From assembly GCF_008710095.1 (NCBI RefSeq), contig NZ_VYKJ01000001.1, positions 124,001 through 188,000 of the forward strand: DNA of 64,000 nucleotides. Direction: 5' to 3'. Within the stretch, counting starts at the first letter, position 1. Every line of letters begins with the position of its first letter. Origin of the DNA: Affinibrenneria salicis (GTDB lineage Bacteria > Pseudomonadota > Gammaproteobacteria > Enterobacterales > Enterobacteriaceae). Positions 10,742-19,506 of the stretch are shown one piece after another. Under the pieces are notes generated by a model. The model was not told the origin of the DNA. It made no database searches and saw only the letters and a program-made list of their open reading frames with translations. The position numbers and the translations under genes were made by a program.

Positions 10742-11962
10742 CTACAGCGCGAGAATTTGCATTAACTGCTGATAGAGCGCCTGCGCGCTCTGTTCGTAGC
10801 CGGCCTGGGACAGATGCACCATGTCCGGGCGCGCCAGCCCTTCGCTGGCCCAGCGCTGAATAGCGCATTCGCCGCCCATGTAATCGCGCCAGTTCCAGAA
10901 TAGCGTATGTTGCTGGCGCGCCACCGCCTGCTGTACCTGAATCACCGTATTCAGCAACGGCGGCTGCATCTGCTGGCAGGAACCGGCATCGGCACGCTTT
11001 ATCGAATCGCCGGGTCCGAGCAGCAATACGACCGCCTGCGGCGCCACGCGGCGCAGAGCGGCGATTTTACTCTCCAGATTCTGACGATACTGCGCCGCAT
11101 CCAGCGACGCGTTAAAGGCCTCGTTGGTGCCATAAGACAGAATCACCATATCCGGCTTCATCTGCGCCAGCGTCTCCGGCCAGTCCTGCCATTTGTCCAG
11201 CATGTTGATGGTCGCGCCGTTGATGCCGAGGGCGGACAGCATCACGCCGGGCCGATCGCGGGCGATTAACCATCCTCCCAGCTGCAACGACGCGCCCTGG
11301 TTCACGCTGGCGTTCAACGGCAACGCGGCGGGCGCGGCGGATGAAAAGCGCCAGTTGCCGTCCGTCGCGGGCAACGGCAGCGTCCGCTGCTGGCCGGCCG
11401 ACTGAAGCGCCAGCGTACTCTGGCCGGACGAGCGATACAGCGCCTGCACCAGATAGCTGTCGCCGGCGCGCCGGCTATTCAGGATGACGCTGGCCTGCTC
11501 GCCGGCCGGCTGGGCCATCATGCCGCCCAGCGGAAAATCCGTGCGCTTCTCTTTACGGCTGGAGATCAGTTGCCACGCCCGTTTATCGGCCGCGAAACTG
11601 ATCTCCGCGTAGCGCTGGCCGGGCACCGCCACCGGACTGATAAACCCCGGACCGCCATCGCCGAAGCGGCGTTGCAGTTGCTGACGCAGCGCGCCGGTGA
11701 AGAAATCCGCCGCCGTATGCGAATCGCCTAATTGCACAATGTGAATGCTTTGCTGCGAGGCGGAGCGCAATTTTTCCGCCAGAGCACGCAGATTAGGCTC
11801 ATCGAAATCGGTTAACTGGTGCGCGATAGCGGCATTTTCCTGCTCGCCGCCCTCTTTCGCCGGCCGGTTCCGATCGTTATGACAGGAAACCAGCAGCGAA
11901 AAAAGCACGACAAACACGCCTGAACGTATCAGGAAGGAGCGATTAGGGCTGAGATGTTTCAT
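10742..11962 (-). CDS. SGNH/GDSL-family esterase lipoprotein of an O-acetylation operon
   Basis: The 406-residue product begins with a lipoprotein signal (FSLLVSC, lipidated Cys27). The SGNH block I is IVQLGDSHTAAD with Ser81; a downstream block is ILSYGTNEAF, and the C-terminal catalytic D-x-x-H is in PDMVHLSQAGYEQ. It probably acts in the periplasm as the acetyl-transferring or esterase partner of the MBOAT membrane protein encoded two genes upstream. It overlaps the preceding gene by 20 bp, so the three genes form one operon. The polymer modified is unknown; peptidoglycan (PatA/PatB type) or a surface polysaccharide are both possible. Confidence 0.75.
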   Translation of the reverse strand: MKHLSPNRSFLIRSGVFVVLFSLLVSCHNDRNRPAKEGGEQENAAIAHQLTDFDEPNLRALAEKLRSASQQSIHIVQLGDSHTAADFFTGALRQQLQRRFGDGGPGFISPVAVPGQRYAEISFAADKRAWQLISSRKEKRTDFPLGGMMAQPAGEQASVILNSRRAGDSYLVQALYRSSGQSTLALQSAGQQRTLPLPATDGNWRFSSAAPAALPLNASVNQGASLQLGGWLIARDRPGVMLSALGINGATINMLDKWQDWPETLAQMKPDMVILSYGTNEAFNASLDAAQYRQNLESKIAALRRVAPQAVVLLLGPGDSIKRADAGSCQQMQPPLLNTVIQVQQAVARQQHTLFWNWRDYMGGECAIQRWASEGLARPDMVHLSQAGYEQSAQALYQQLMQILAL

Positions 11963-13115
11963 CTTGATGGCTTACAACCTGGTTATATTCCACTAATGAT
12001 AACACATCGCCGGCGATCGCCTGCTGGCCGGCCAGGCTAAAGTGGATGCCGTCTCCGCTGCGCAGCTTCACTCTACCGTTGCCGTCGCCGGCATAGTCGG
12101 AATAGCTATCCGTCTGATATTTAAATATTTCATTGACCGCCACATAGCGCTGCCCGGCCTGACCGACTTCCTGCAAATACAGTGTATTTAAATATTTCAT
12201 ACTGTCTGAAAGTTTCTTCTTACGCATATTCGGCGGGCCGATCCAGATCACCTGCACGTCGTGTTGCCGCGCCTCGGCCAGAATGGTGTTGATGCGCTGG
12301 CGATAGAGTTGCATCCACTCATCGCTGCCGAATTTCAGGTATTTTCCGCCGCCCGGCGCCGGCATATCCCAGGGATCGTTGGGCCCGAGGAATACTACCA
12401 GCAGCCGGATATCGGCATTGGCGCGCAGCGCCTTACTGATGGTTTCCGGCCAGTTGAAGAAACTCGGATAGGCCAGACCGGTGCTTTGTTTGCTCAGATT
12501 AATGCTCTTAATGCCGTAGCGCTCGCGCAGCGTCTTCATCATATGAGGCGCGATGCCCTGCATCATCGAATCGCCGGCGAATAACACTTTATCGCCCTCG
12601 GCCAGCACCACCGGCTTCTTCAGCGCGGTAAAATTGATCACCACCGCGTCGGCCGGCAGGCTGGCCGGCCGGTGCGCCGCGCCGGATTGACGCGCCATCG
12701 AGGCGGAGGCCGCCCGGCTGCGCAGCAGCCATTCGGAAGAAAAACGTTCGCCGGATGGCGCACTGGAGGAGGCCAGCACGCCCTGCGGCGCCAGCGGCCG
12801 GGTTATTTCCGGCTGGCCGGCCGCCAGCGATGCCTCTTCCCCGCTATCGTCCGACAGCGGTTCATCGCCGTTCAGCGTCGCACTGAACGCCTGCAGCCCG
12901 GCGGTCACGCCCTGATGCAGACGGTCGCCGGTTGCCCATACGTCATAGTCCGCCAGCCCCGCCCACGCGCTCTCCTGATGATATTTCTGCTGCCAGAACA
13001 GATTGAGAGAACGCTGATTCAGCCAGACCAACGCCAGCGCGGTCACGACCAGAATATAAACCACCTTTGCCGCGGCTCCGCGCCCGGCGACAGACTGCGC
13101 GTCAGAAGTTGGCAT
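11943..13115 (-). CDS. DUF459-type SGNH-hydrolase-like membrane-anchored protein
   Basis: The 390-residue protein has one N-terminal membrane segment (about residues 16-32, VVYILVVTALALVWLNQ), so most of it faces the periplasm. The C-terminal half is an SGNH fold of the DUF459 type: LFAGDSMMQGIAPHM (block I), LLVVFLGPNDPWDMP, VIWIGPPNM, and the terminal GDGIHFSLAGQ with the catalytic Asp/His. It is the middle gene of three, overlapping its upstream neighbour by 14 bp and its downstream neighbour by 20 bp. A role in moving or trimming acetyl groups supplied by the MBOAT protein is inferred from this linkage. Confidence 0.75.
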   Translation of the reverse strand: MPTSDAQSVAGRGAAAKVVYILVVTALALVWLNQRSLNLFWQQKYHQESAWAGLADYDVWATGDRLHQGVTAGLQAFSATLNGDEPLSDDSGEEASLAAGQPEITRPLAPQGVLASSSAPSGERFSSEWLLRSRAASASMARQSGAAHRPASLPADAVVINFTALKKPVVLAEGDKVLFAGDSMMQGIAPHMMKTLRERYGIKSINLSKQSTGLAYPSFFNWPETISKALRANADIRLLVVFLGPNDPWDMPAPGGGKYLKFGSDEWMQLYRQRINTILAEARQHDVQVIWIGPPNMRKKKLSDSMKYLNTLYLQEVGQAGQRYVAVNEIFKYQTDSYSDYAGDGNGRVKLRSGDGIHFSLAGQQAIAGDVLSLVEYNQVVSHQDETSQP

Positions 13116-14508
13116 AGATAAACCCCGGGATACCGGATGGCGCGAAGATAAATACCATCATTAAAAACAGAACCAAAGGAATGGGATAAATAAACCAGGG
13201 AATGCGCTGCTGCGTCTCCGCCAGAAAACGTTTGAACGTCACCAGTTGCGGATAACAGAGGAACAACAGTCCGGCCAACGCCAGCAGCGCGCTTTCCTGC
13301 GACCAGCCCACCCGCCATGAACCGCTGAACAGCTGTTTCAGCATCAGCAGCGCATCGTCAATGGTGCTGCTGCGGAAAAACACCCAGGCGAAGCAGACAT
13401 AGTGAAAAGTGATCAAACGGGCCGCGAGACGCGTGAACGGATTGCCCTCGCGCGCCGGGAAAAAACGGTCTTTAATTTCCAGCCCAATCAGCCCCAGTCC
13501 GTGCAGCGCGCCCCACAGTAAAAAGTTAATACCGGCGCCGTGCCACAGGCCGGAAATCACCATCGCAATAAACATATTGATATTCTTGCGAATAACGCCG
13601 CGTTTATTGCCGCCCAGCGGGATATAAATATAATCGCGAATAAACAGCGACAGGCTGATGTGCCAGCGCCGCCAGAACAGACGCAGGTTTTCCGCCAGAT
13701 ACGGCGAGTTAAAATTCTGCGGTACGGCAAAACCCAGCAGCAGCGCTAACCCGGTGACCAGATTGGTATAGCCGGAAAAATTAAAGTAAATTTGCCAGGC
13801 ATAGGCGTAAATCGCCAGCAACACCTGCGCGGCGCTGAAATTCGCCGGCGAATCAAACACCGGGTTTACGTAATGTTCGGATAAAAACGCGCTGAACAGA
13901 AAGAGTTTCGCCAGCGCGAACGCGATCAACGCAATCGCCCGAGATGGCTGCAGCAGCGCGCGGCCCGACGCCTGAATTTGCGGCAGCAGATCTTTGGCCC
14001 GGTTAATCGGCCCTGCGACAATACTGGGGAAAAAACACAGATACAGCAGCAGATCGGCCAGCGGCGCCGGTTTAATTTCTTTCTTCTGCACCGAAACGAC
14101 ATAGCTGACCGAATGGAATATATAGAAAGACATCCCCAGCGGCGTTAGCAGTTCCAGCACCGGCAGATCCACATGCAGGCCGAAACGTTCGAATCCCTGC
14201 TGCACCGACTCCTGCAGGAATGAATAATATTTGAACGCCACGAATAAAACGATAATGACAAACAGGAACAAATTATACGTCATGCGCGCCGACGTATATT
14301 TATATTGAGCAAACACATTGGCCAGCAGGTAGATCAGCAGGCTGTAAACCACAAGGATTAATAAAAACTTTATATTGAACAAAGCAATAAAAAGATAGCT
14401 TGCCGCGATCAGAAGCACGTTCTGCATTTTTATATTTTTCTGGCACAGCCAGTACAATATAAAAAAGATGACGAAAGAACCCGCAAACTCAAGAGAGAAA
14501 AAATCCAT
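13102..14508 (-). CDS. MBOAT-family membrane O-acyltransferase
   Basis: A 468-residue polytopic protein with about ten hydrophobic segments. The MBOAT signature is clear: FWRRWHISLSLFIRDYIYIP (about residues 277-296), followed by GGNKRG and the active-site His in GLWHGAGINFLLWGALHG. Relatives include AlgI, DltB and PatA, which carry acyl groups across the inner membrane for O-acetylation of alginate, teichoic acid or peptidoglycan. It is the first gene of an operon with two SGNH proteins, the usual partner type for AlgI/PatA systems. The acceptor polymer cannot be told from sequence. Confidence 0.9.
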   Translation of the reverse strand: MDFFSLEFAGSFVIFFILYWLCQKNIKMQNVLLIAASYLFIALFNIKFLLILVVYSLLIYLLANVFAQYKYTSARMTYNLFLFVIIVLFVAFKYYSFLQESVQQGFERFGLHVDLPVLELLTPLGMSFYIFHSVSYVVSVQKKEIKPAPLADLLLYLCFFPSIVAGPINRAKDLLPQIQASGRALLQPSRAIALIAFALAKLFLFSAFLSEHYVNPVFDSPANFSAAQVLLAIYAYAWQIYFNFSGYTNLVTGLALLLGFAVPQNFNSPYLAENLRLFWRRWHISLSLFIRDYIYIPLGGNKRGVIRKNINMFIAMVISGLWHGAGINFLLWGALHGLGLIGLEIKDRFFPAREGNPFTRLAARLITFHYVCFAWVFFRSSTIDDALLMLKQLFSGSWRVGWSQESALLALAGLLFLCYPQLVTFKRFLAETQQRIPWFIYPIPLVLFLMMVFIFAPSGIPGFIYANF

Positions 14509-14930
14509 ATAAAACTCAAAGCTCTATTACGCCGATCCGGATGTCGCCCCTTAACGGGCGCATCTGCCACTTTACCCGCCATACTTCAACTTGTAGATGC
14601 GTCGGGCGCGCTCAATTACTCGCTCCCCCCTGCGGCGACGCCGGTCGGGGTAAGAAGACAAAGCCAACGCACCTGCATCTGAAAAATGGAGGGATACCGC
14701 TCAACGCCAGACGCTGCAAACCCTGAAAACGCCCCGTTAAGGCGGCAAGCCAGGCGTTAAGGCTATGATTCTACTAACGCCCTGTTACTCATGGTTATTT
14801 TCCCGCCTGGCGCGGCTCTATTATCATACGCCGTTCGGGCGGCATAGCAATATGGCGCGGCGCCTGGCTAAAAAATTTACCAGCGGCAGGCGCGCCTGCA
14901 CGGGCGGCTTACGCCGCGCGTTAAACGGAC
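14509..14930. other. 422-bp intergenic region between the MBOAT operon and bax
   Basis: Contains an imperfect palindromic repeat element (14580-14688) and otherwise no recognisable gene. It is the upstream region of the MBOAT operon and lies downstream of bax. Confidence 0.55.
14580..14688. repeat. Imperfect palindromic intergenic repeat (copy A)
   Basis: The left end CATACTTCAACTTGTAGATG and the right end (read in reverse, CATTTTTCAGATGCAGGTG) are imperfect inverted copies, each followed by GCGTYGG. The internal GCGCTCAATTAYTC stretch reappears in the element at 62782-62898. The layout resembles dispersed palindromic repeats of enterobacterial intergenic DNA. Confidence 0.6.
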
Positions 14931-15731
14931 TCAGATCGCATCGACGGCGGTCGTGGTAGTGCGTTGAATTTGCGAGATCAGATGTTCATTGTGATCGAGG
15001 ATGGTGTGCAAATAGCGATTATAGGTTTCGCCGCGCTGCGAGTAATTATCCAGGTCGTTGATCAGATGGCGAGCTTTATCCGCTTCATTACTGTCGCGCT
15101 GCCGCTCACGCGACTCGCGCAGAGACTGATAGGCGCCGTGCGTATTCATGTTCAGCATATAGTCGCGCACGGATTCTACTATCGAACCGTATGACTGATA
15201 GCCGCTCTGCGCGTTGCGCTGTCCGCAGCGCCGGTGAGCGCAGCGCAGCCCGAACAGATTATTGTTCTGCTGAGCCAGCTTCGAGGTGCCCCAGCCGGAT
15301 TCCGTCGCCGCCTGCGTCGCCACCAGATGAACCGGCAGCGTATTGACGCGTTTAAGCAGGGCATCCCAGTTCACCTGTTTGGCATTCGCGCCGCAGCTGA
15401 CCCGATAGCGGCTACAGATTTGCTGCAGACGTTGCGCATCCGCCGCAGCCCAGGTGGCGGAGTGACGTTTGTTAAGCAGCCAGTCGCGTTCCTGACGAAT
15501 GATCTGGTTTTGCTGAGTGATAACCGGGACAACGGCTTGCAGGAATGCTTTCTTACGGGGTGTGCCAGAAGGGTATTTTCGCAAATCAGGTAAATGTTGT
15601 TGTACGTTATTGCGAGAATACTCTTCATCTGCTGCGGCGGTCCGCCTGTCTGACGACGCCCAGGCCGGTGCGGCAAGCAAAACTATTAAGAAAGCGAATC
15701 CACATACTGTCCTCATTAACGCTGAGGGCAT
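14931..15731 (-). CDS. bax: Bax family glucosaminidase-like protein
   Basis: The 266-residue protein has a signal peptide (cut near AAPAWASS) and then matches E. coli Bax: LPDLRKYPSGTPRKKAFL, VATQAATESGWGTSKLAQQN (catalytic Glu in the AAxESGWG motif), and NLFGLRC. The domain is the mannosyl-glycoprotein endo-beta-N-acetylglucosaminidase (FlgJ/LytG-like) fold that cuts peptidoglycan glycan strands; the precise function of Bax is not established. It stands alone between two minus-strand operons. Confidence 0.9.
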   Translation of the reverse strand: MPSALMRTVCGFAFLIVLLAAPAWASSDRRTAAADEEYSRNNVQQHLPDLRKYPSGTPRKKAFLQAVVPVITQQNQIIRQERDWLLNKRHSATWAAADAQRLQQICSRYRVSCGANAKQVNWDALLKRVNTLPVHLVATQAATESGWGTSKLAQQNNNLFGLRCAHRRCGQRNAQSGYQSYGSIVESVRDYMLNMNTHGAYQSLRESRERQRDSNEADKARHLINDLDNYSQRGETYNRYLHTILDHNEHLISQIQRTTTTAVDAI

Positions 15732-15911
15732 TTTTCCTCCTCTAAAACAACGGAAATCAGGCTGGAAGCGCTGAAGGTGGGGGATAATAGCGAATTAATC
15801 GCCGCCTGACCAGGTGAAATCGTCTACAATTGCGGCAGGGACAGAGGAAAATTCCGCGCGACGACGGGTCGTACGCCGCGGCGGGCAGGCGTGGCCGGGC
15901 CGGACAGCCCG

Positions 15912-16874
15912 CTACTGAGTCATGTTTAAGATAGTTCTTATATTGCTGGCGCTGGTGGCGATCACGTCGATGGCGCCGGTGCGCAGCGCGCCGAGAATCG
16001 CCAGCGCTTTGGTGTTTTCCGACGCAATGGCGATCACGCAGGGGATCTTGTGCAGTTCCTCGATGCTGACGCCGATAACCCGGTCGTTCATCACGGTATC
16101 CACATGCTGCCCCTGCGCGTTGAAGAAGTCATAGCCGGCGATATCGCCGATTACGCCCTGATTCAGGCTGGCGTCGATGATCTCGTGCGGCGTGAACCAG
16201 CCCAGCTTAACCATATAGCTGTTCTCATTCATGTCGCCGATGCCCACCAGCGCGACGTCCGCTTTACGGGCCCGATCCAGCGTCTCTTTAATCGTGCCGT
16301 TTTGCATAAAAGCCTGTTTCAGCGACCGATCCTCAACGTAGGCCGGCGCATACAGCGTTTCGCTGCCGCCGCCAAACCTTTTCGCCAGCCGCCGGCTGAT
16401 ATGGTCGGCGTTAATCGCATCGCCGGGCCGGTGGGTGCCGCCGATGCCGCAAATAAACTTACAGTTTCTTTCCGCCACATTGCCGACGTAATCGGCCACC
16501 GCGGCCACGTTGCGCCCCTGACCGACGGCGACCACCATACCGTCTTTCAGCGTTTGCGCCAGATAGCCGGAGGCCAGCGCCGCCACCTGGCGCCGCTGTT
16601 CGTCTTCATCCTGATTGTCCAGCGCAATCAACGCTCGCTGAATGGGAAAGCGCTCCAGCATCTGCTGTTCAAGCCGGGTGCTGAATACCGGGTGGTAACG
16701 CACCGAGATCTCGACAATCCCCTCTTCCTTTGCCCGCCGGAGCAACCGTCCGACCTTAATGCGCGAGATACCGAATTTTTTGGCAATCTCTTCCTGAGTG
16801 ATTTCGTCCTGATAATACGCGACGGCGATTTCAGTCAGCAGTTCACTATCCTGAGATGCTGGTTGTTTTTCCAT
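15912..16874 (-). CDS. SorC/DeoR-type sugar-binding transcriptional regulator of the apionate cluster
   Basis: The 320-residue protein has an N-terminal helix-turn-helix (about residues 14-52, with QEEIAKKFGISRIKVGRLL) and a C-terminal SorC sugar-binding domain (about 60-318). That domain includes VAVGQGRNV, CGIGGTHRPGDAINAD and LVGIGDMNENSYM. Such regulators sense a phosphorylated pathway intermediate and bind operators with TTGAAC-like half-sites, and two candidates occur in the transporter/derI intergenic region. The gene is 176 bp downstream of the catabolic genes on the same strand. A local role is inferred from linkage. Confidence 0.85.
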   Translation of the reverse strand: MEKQPASQDSELLTEIAVAYYQDEITQEEIAKKFGISRIKVGRLLRRAKEEGIVEISVRYHPVFSTRLEQQMLERFPIQRALIALDNQDEDEQRRQVAALASGYLAQTLKDGMVVAVGQGRNVAAVADYVGNVAERNCKFICGIGGTHRPGDAINADHISRRLAKRFGGGSETLYAPAYVEDRSLKQAFMQNGTIKETLDRARKADVALVGIGDMNENSYMVKLGWFTPHEIIDASLNQGVIGDIAGYDFFNAQGQHVDTVMNDRVIGVSIEELHKIPCVIAIASENTKALAILGALRTGAIDVIATSASNIRTILNMTQ

Positions 16875-17050
16875 GCGGCAACGATTTCCTCACGCAGAGT
16901 TAAGCCGATAAAGGTGCGGGCGCACCAGGAACACCGTGGGATTGTTGCACGCAGTCGCCGGAGGCTCAAGCCCGGCGCAACGATCGGCGCCCGGACGGCG
17001 CGCGAAGCCGGCCGACCTCGCGCCCTGCGCCGGGCGGCTATCGCGCCGGT

Positions 17051-17914
17051 TTAATCAACGCGCTCGATAGCGTCGATCTTCAGCATGCGCGCCAAAACCA
17101 GATCGAGCTCCTTCTCATCAAAGATGGTTTTCCAGTCGGGCCGGATAATCTTTTCCTTACCGTATTCGATGGCGATCATGCAGGCATCGGAGAATGGGTT
17201 GCTGCTGCGGAACGCCACCGCCAGCGCAATCTGAATATGGCCGTACAGCATCGCCTTCGCCGCCGCTTCCGGCACGCCTACGCCGTGGATGGTTTCATCC
17301 AGCGCCTCTTTCATCAGCGTACCCACCATGCAGGCGACCGTCTCCACCAGCGTCGGCTCCAGGTAAGCCAGCTGTTTTACCGTTACCCAATGCACCGCTT
17401 CCACCGGGCCGTACATCACCCCGATCACCTGCGCCAGCTGACCGCGCTGCGCGTCGCTGCCGGTCTCCCAGGCGGCCACCACGTGCTGAGGCGCCGCCAC
17501 GCCGCCGAACATATCCGCCTGCTGCTCAGCGGTGAAACGCGCCAGAAAAACCGAAGGATGGCAGGGATGCGCCACCGCATAGTCAATATCCGGCCGGCGG
17601 GCGATCAACCCGGCGTAGGCGGCGGCCGGATCCAGCGTAAGCAGAACGGCGGCGGGCTTCATCAGCGGCACCACCTGGGCCGACACGCTTTTCAGCGCGA
17701 TATCCGGCACGGCGAGGATCACCACGTCGCTGAGCGGAATCACGCTATCCGCCTGCGACAACTCGCGTCCCACCGCCAGTACCTGTTGCTGCGCATGCGG
17801 CGAATTTTCGCAGTAAAAGATCTGATAAGCGCTTTTTTGCAGATTGGCGGAGATACGCATCCCCATCTTGCCGCCGGCGCCCAGCAGGGTAATCGTCTTT
17901 AGCTCGGTAATCAT
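17051..17914 (-). CDS. apnO: NAD-binding oxidoisomerase, ApnO-like (D-apionate oxidoisomerase)
   Basis: The 287-residue protein has an N-terminal Rossmann domain with LLGAGGKMG (GAGGKMG at residues 12-18) and DVVILAVPD, then AHPCHPSVF and a helical 6-phosphogluconate-dehydrogenase-like C-terminal domain (LAYLEPTLVETVACMVGTLM). This layout is that of D-apionate oxidoisomerase, which oxidises D-apionate with hydroxymethyl migration to give 3-oxo-isoapionate. It lies 6 bp from the OiaC-like gene, and kinase and isomerase genes for the later steps follow. The assignment rests on family resemblance plus full pathway linkage; other sugar-acid dehydrogenase activities are possible. Confidence 0.7.
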   Translation of the reverse strand: MITELKTITLLGAGGKMGMRISANLQKSAYQIFYCENSPHAQQQVLAVGRELSQADSVIPLSDVVILAVPDIALKSVSAQVVPLMKPAAVLLTLDPAAAYAGLIARRPDIDYAVAHPCHPSVFLARFTAEQQADMFGGVAAPQHVVAAWETGSDAQRGQLAQVIGVMYGPVEAVHWVTVKQLAYLEPTLVETVACMVGTLMKEALDETIHGVGVPEAAAKAMLYGHIQIALAVAFRSSNPFSDACMIAIEYGKEKIIRPDWKTIFDEKELDLVLARMLKIDAIERVD

Positions 17915-17920
17915 TATTAT

Positions 17921-18727
17921 TTACTCCTCGGATTTGCGGGAACAGAGATAATTCAGGCTGTGGCGCGTCCAGGCGTCCTCCAGCCGGCAGGTCGCATCGG
18001 CGTCGGACTGCCACGGCAGCCAGTGTTCGATGATCTGATTAATGTTTCTCTCGTCTGGCCGGACGGTGCGGTACAGATAGTCATAATCCAGCAGTCCGCT
18101 GCCCAGCTGACAGCCGGAGTAAGTAAAACCGACCCAGCCCGTCTGACGGGCGAAGGCGAAATCTTTAATATGCAGATTCACCACCCGATCGGCGGTCAGT
18201 CGGATAACGTCATTGGGATACTCCAGCGCGGCCACGCAGTTGGCCGCGTCCAGACAGATGCCCAGCGCCGGGCTGTCGATATGCTCAACCACCGCCAGCA
18301 GATCGCGGGTGGCCACCTGTTCGTAGGTTTCCAGGCCGAGCACAACGCCCTGCCGTTCGTACTGCGGCAGGACATCGCGCAGCAGCGCTTCGGCCTGCTG
18401 CGCCGTTGGCCGGTGATCGGCGCTATTGAACATAGTGCGGACGAAACGGGCGTCCAGCGTCCGGGCCAGATTAAGATAGCGCCGCAGATGCTCGCGCTGA
18501 ACGCCGCGCGTCCCCAGTTCAAGCGCAATCCCTGCGTCGGCGGCGTGCTGACGCAGCCCCTCCAGCGCGCGTCGGGACAGTTGCTCCAGCGCGCCGTAAT
18601 CGCAGATCTGAAACACGCTCGCCCCCAGTTCGGCGGTTTGCGACAGCATCTCATCCAGCGCTATCGGCTGTGCGACGCGCTCAGACGCGCGCCAGAAAAA
18701 AGCGTAGGTGCTTAATCCCATCGCCAT
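17921..18727 (-). CDS. oiaC: Sugar-phosphate isomerase/epimerase-type TIM barrel, OiaC-like 3-oxo-isoapionate decarboxylase
   Basis: A 268-residue TIM-barrel protein of the xylose-isomerase-like superfamily. It starts MAMGLSTYAFFWRASERV; likely metal ligands are in GLETYEQVATRD (Glu), GICLDAANCVAAL (Asp) and VNLHIKDFAF (His/Asp). In the described apionate pathways, OiaC of this superfamily decarboxylates 3-oxo-isoapionate to L-erythrulose. The neighbours fit this: an ApnO-like gene downstream, and erythrulose kinase and isomerase-like genes upstream. Its start overlaps the lerI-like stop by one base, indicating coupling. The specific reaction is inferred. Confidence 0.65.
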   Translation of the reverse strand: MAMGLSTYAFFWRASERVAQPIALDEMLSQTAELGASVFQICDYGALEQLSRRALEGLRQHAADAGIALELGTRGVQREHLRRYLNLARTLDARFVRTMFNSADHRPTAQQAEALLRDVLPQYERQGVVLGLETYEQVATRDLLAVVEHIDSPALGICLDAANCVAALEYPNDVIRLTADRVVNLHIKDFAFARQTGWVGFTYSGCQLGSGLLDYDYLYRTVRPDERNINQIIEHWLPWQSDADATCRLEDAWTRHSLNYLCSRKSEE

Positions 18728-19506
18728 TATTTCCGCTCCTGTTGTTGCGCCGCCTCGTCCAGAATGGCGCCGAACGCCGCCGGATCGTGGGCGAAACGGC
18801 CGAGAAACAGTCCGTCGAACGCCGGGCCGGCCTGCGTCAACAGCCCCGGCCCGGCGCTGCCGCCATAAATCACCCGCCCGTCATGCCGCGGCAGCAGTTG
18901 CTGCAGACGCCGCGCCAGCGCCCGGCACACCGCCCCCGTCTCCTCGACCGGCGCGGGCGCGCCGCCGCCGATCGCCCATTGCGGTTCATACGCCACGATC
19001 ACCTCGCCGCTCAACCGCTGCGTCAGCGCCGATTCCAGCGCCGCCTCAAGCTGGGTCAGGCACAGTTCGATCGTTTGCGCCGGCCTGCCCTGCCGCGCCT
19101 CACCCACGCACAGCACCGGCGTCAGCCCGTTGCGCAGGGCCGCCGCGATTTTCAGCGCCACCCGCTCATCGCTTTCGCCGAAGTCGCGCCGCCGCTCGGC
19201 GTGACCGACCTCGACATAGCGGCAGCCCATCTCGCGCAGCAACGCCCCGCTCACCTCGCCGGTAAAGGCGCCGGCGTCCTCCCAGTGCAGATCCTGCGCG
19301 CCCACGCCGATTGGCGTGTCGGCCAGCAGTTCGCAGACCGGCGCCAACGCGGGGAACGACGGCAGGACAAACAGCTCGAGCGCGCTCAGCGCGTCATGCG
19401 GCCGGCGCCCGATCTCGGCGCGAATCTGGCGGCACCAGTCGAGCGTCTGCCGGTAGCCAAAATACATTTTCAGGCTCACCCCGAGGGTAAGTTTGCGCTG
19501 GCTCAT
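18727..19506 (-). CDS. lerI: Triose-phosphate-isomerase family enzyme, LerI/EryH-like L-erythrulose-1-phosphate isomerase
   Basis: The 259 residues carry the TIM catalytic pair: the histidine in YVEVGHAERRRDFGES and the glutamate in VIVAYEPQWAIGGG. The phosphate loop IYGGSAGPGLL is near the end. Length and motifs fit the tetrose-processing paralogues (EryH/LerI) that convert L-erythrulose 1-phosphate to D-erythrulose 4-phosphate. A housekeeping tpiA is not expected inside a sugar-acid operon. It overlaps the upstream kinase gene by 4 bp (ATGA). Confidence 0.75.
   Translation of the reverse strand: MSQRKLTLGVSLKMYFGYRQTLDWCRQIRAEIGRRPHDALSALELFVLPSFPALAPVCELLADTPIGVGAQDLHWEDAGAFTGEVSGALLREMGCRYVEVGHAERRRDFGESDERVALKIAAALRNGLTPVLCVGEARQGRPAQTIELCLTQLEAALESALTQRLSGEVIVAYEPQWAIGGGAPAPVEETGAVCRALARRLQQLLPRHDGRVIYGGSAGPGLLTQAGPAFDGLFLGRFAHDPAAFGAILDEAAQQQERK

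Noticed and set aside
10459..10863. Plus-strand open frame across the 8-bp tandem repeat
   Set aside because: Its product is the repeat read as a repeating ESGSQGVR-like peptide and the rest is antisense to the SGNH gene; no ribosome site or domain supports a gene.
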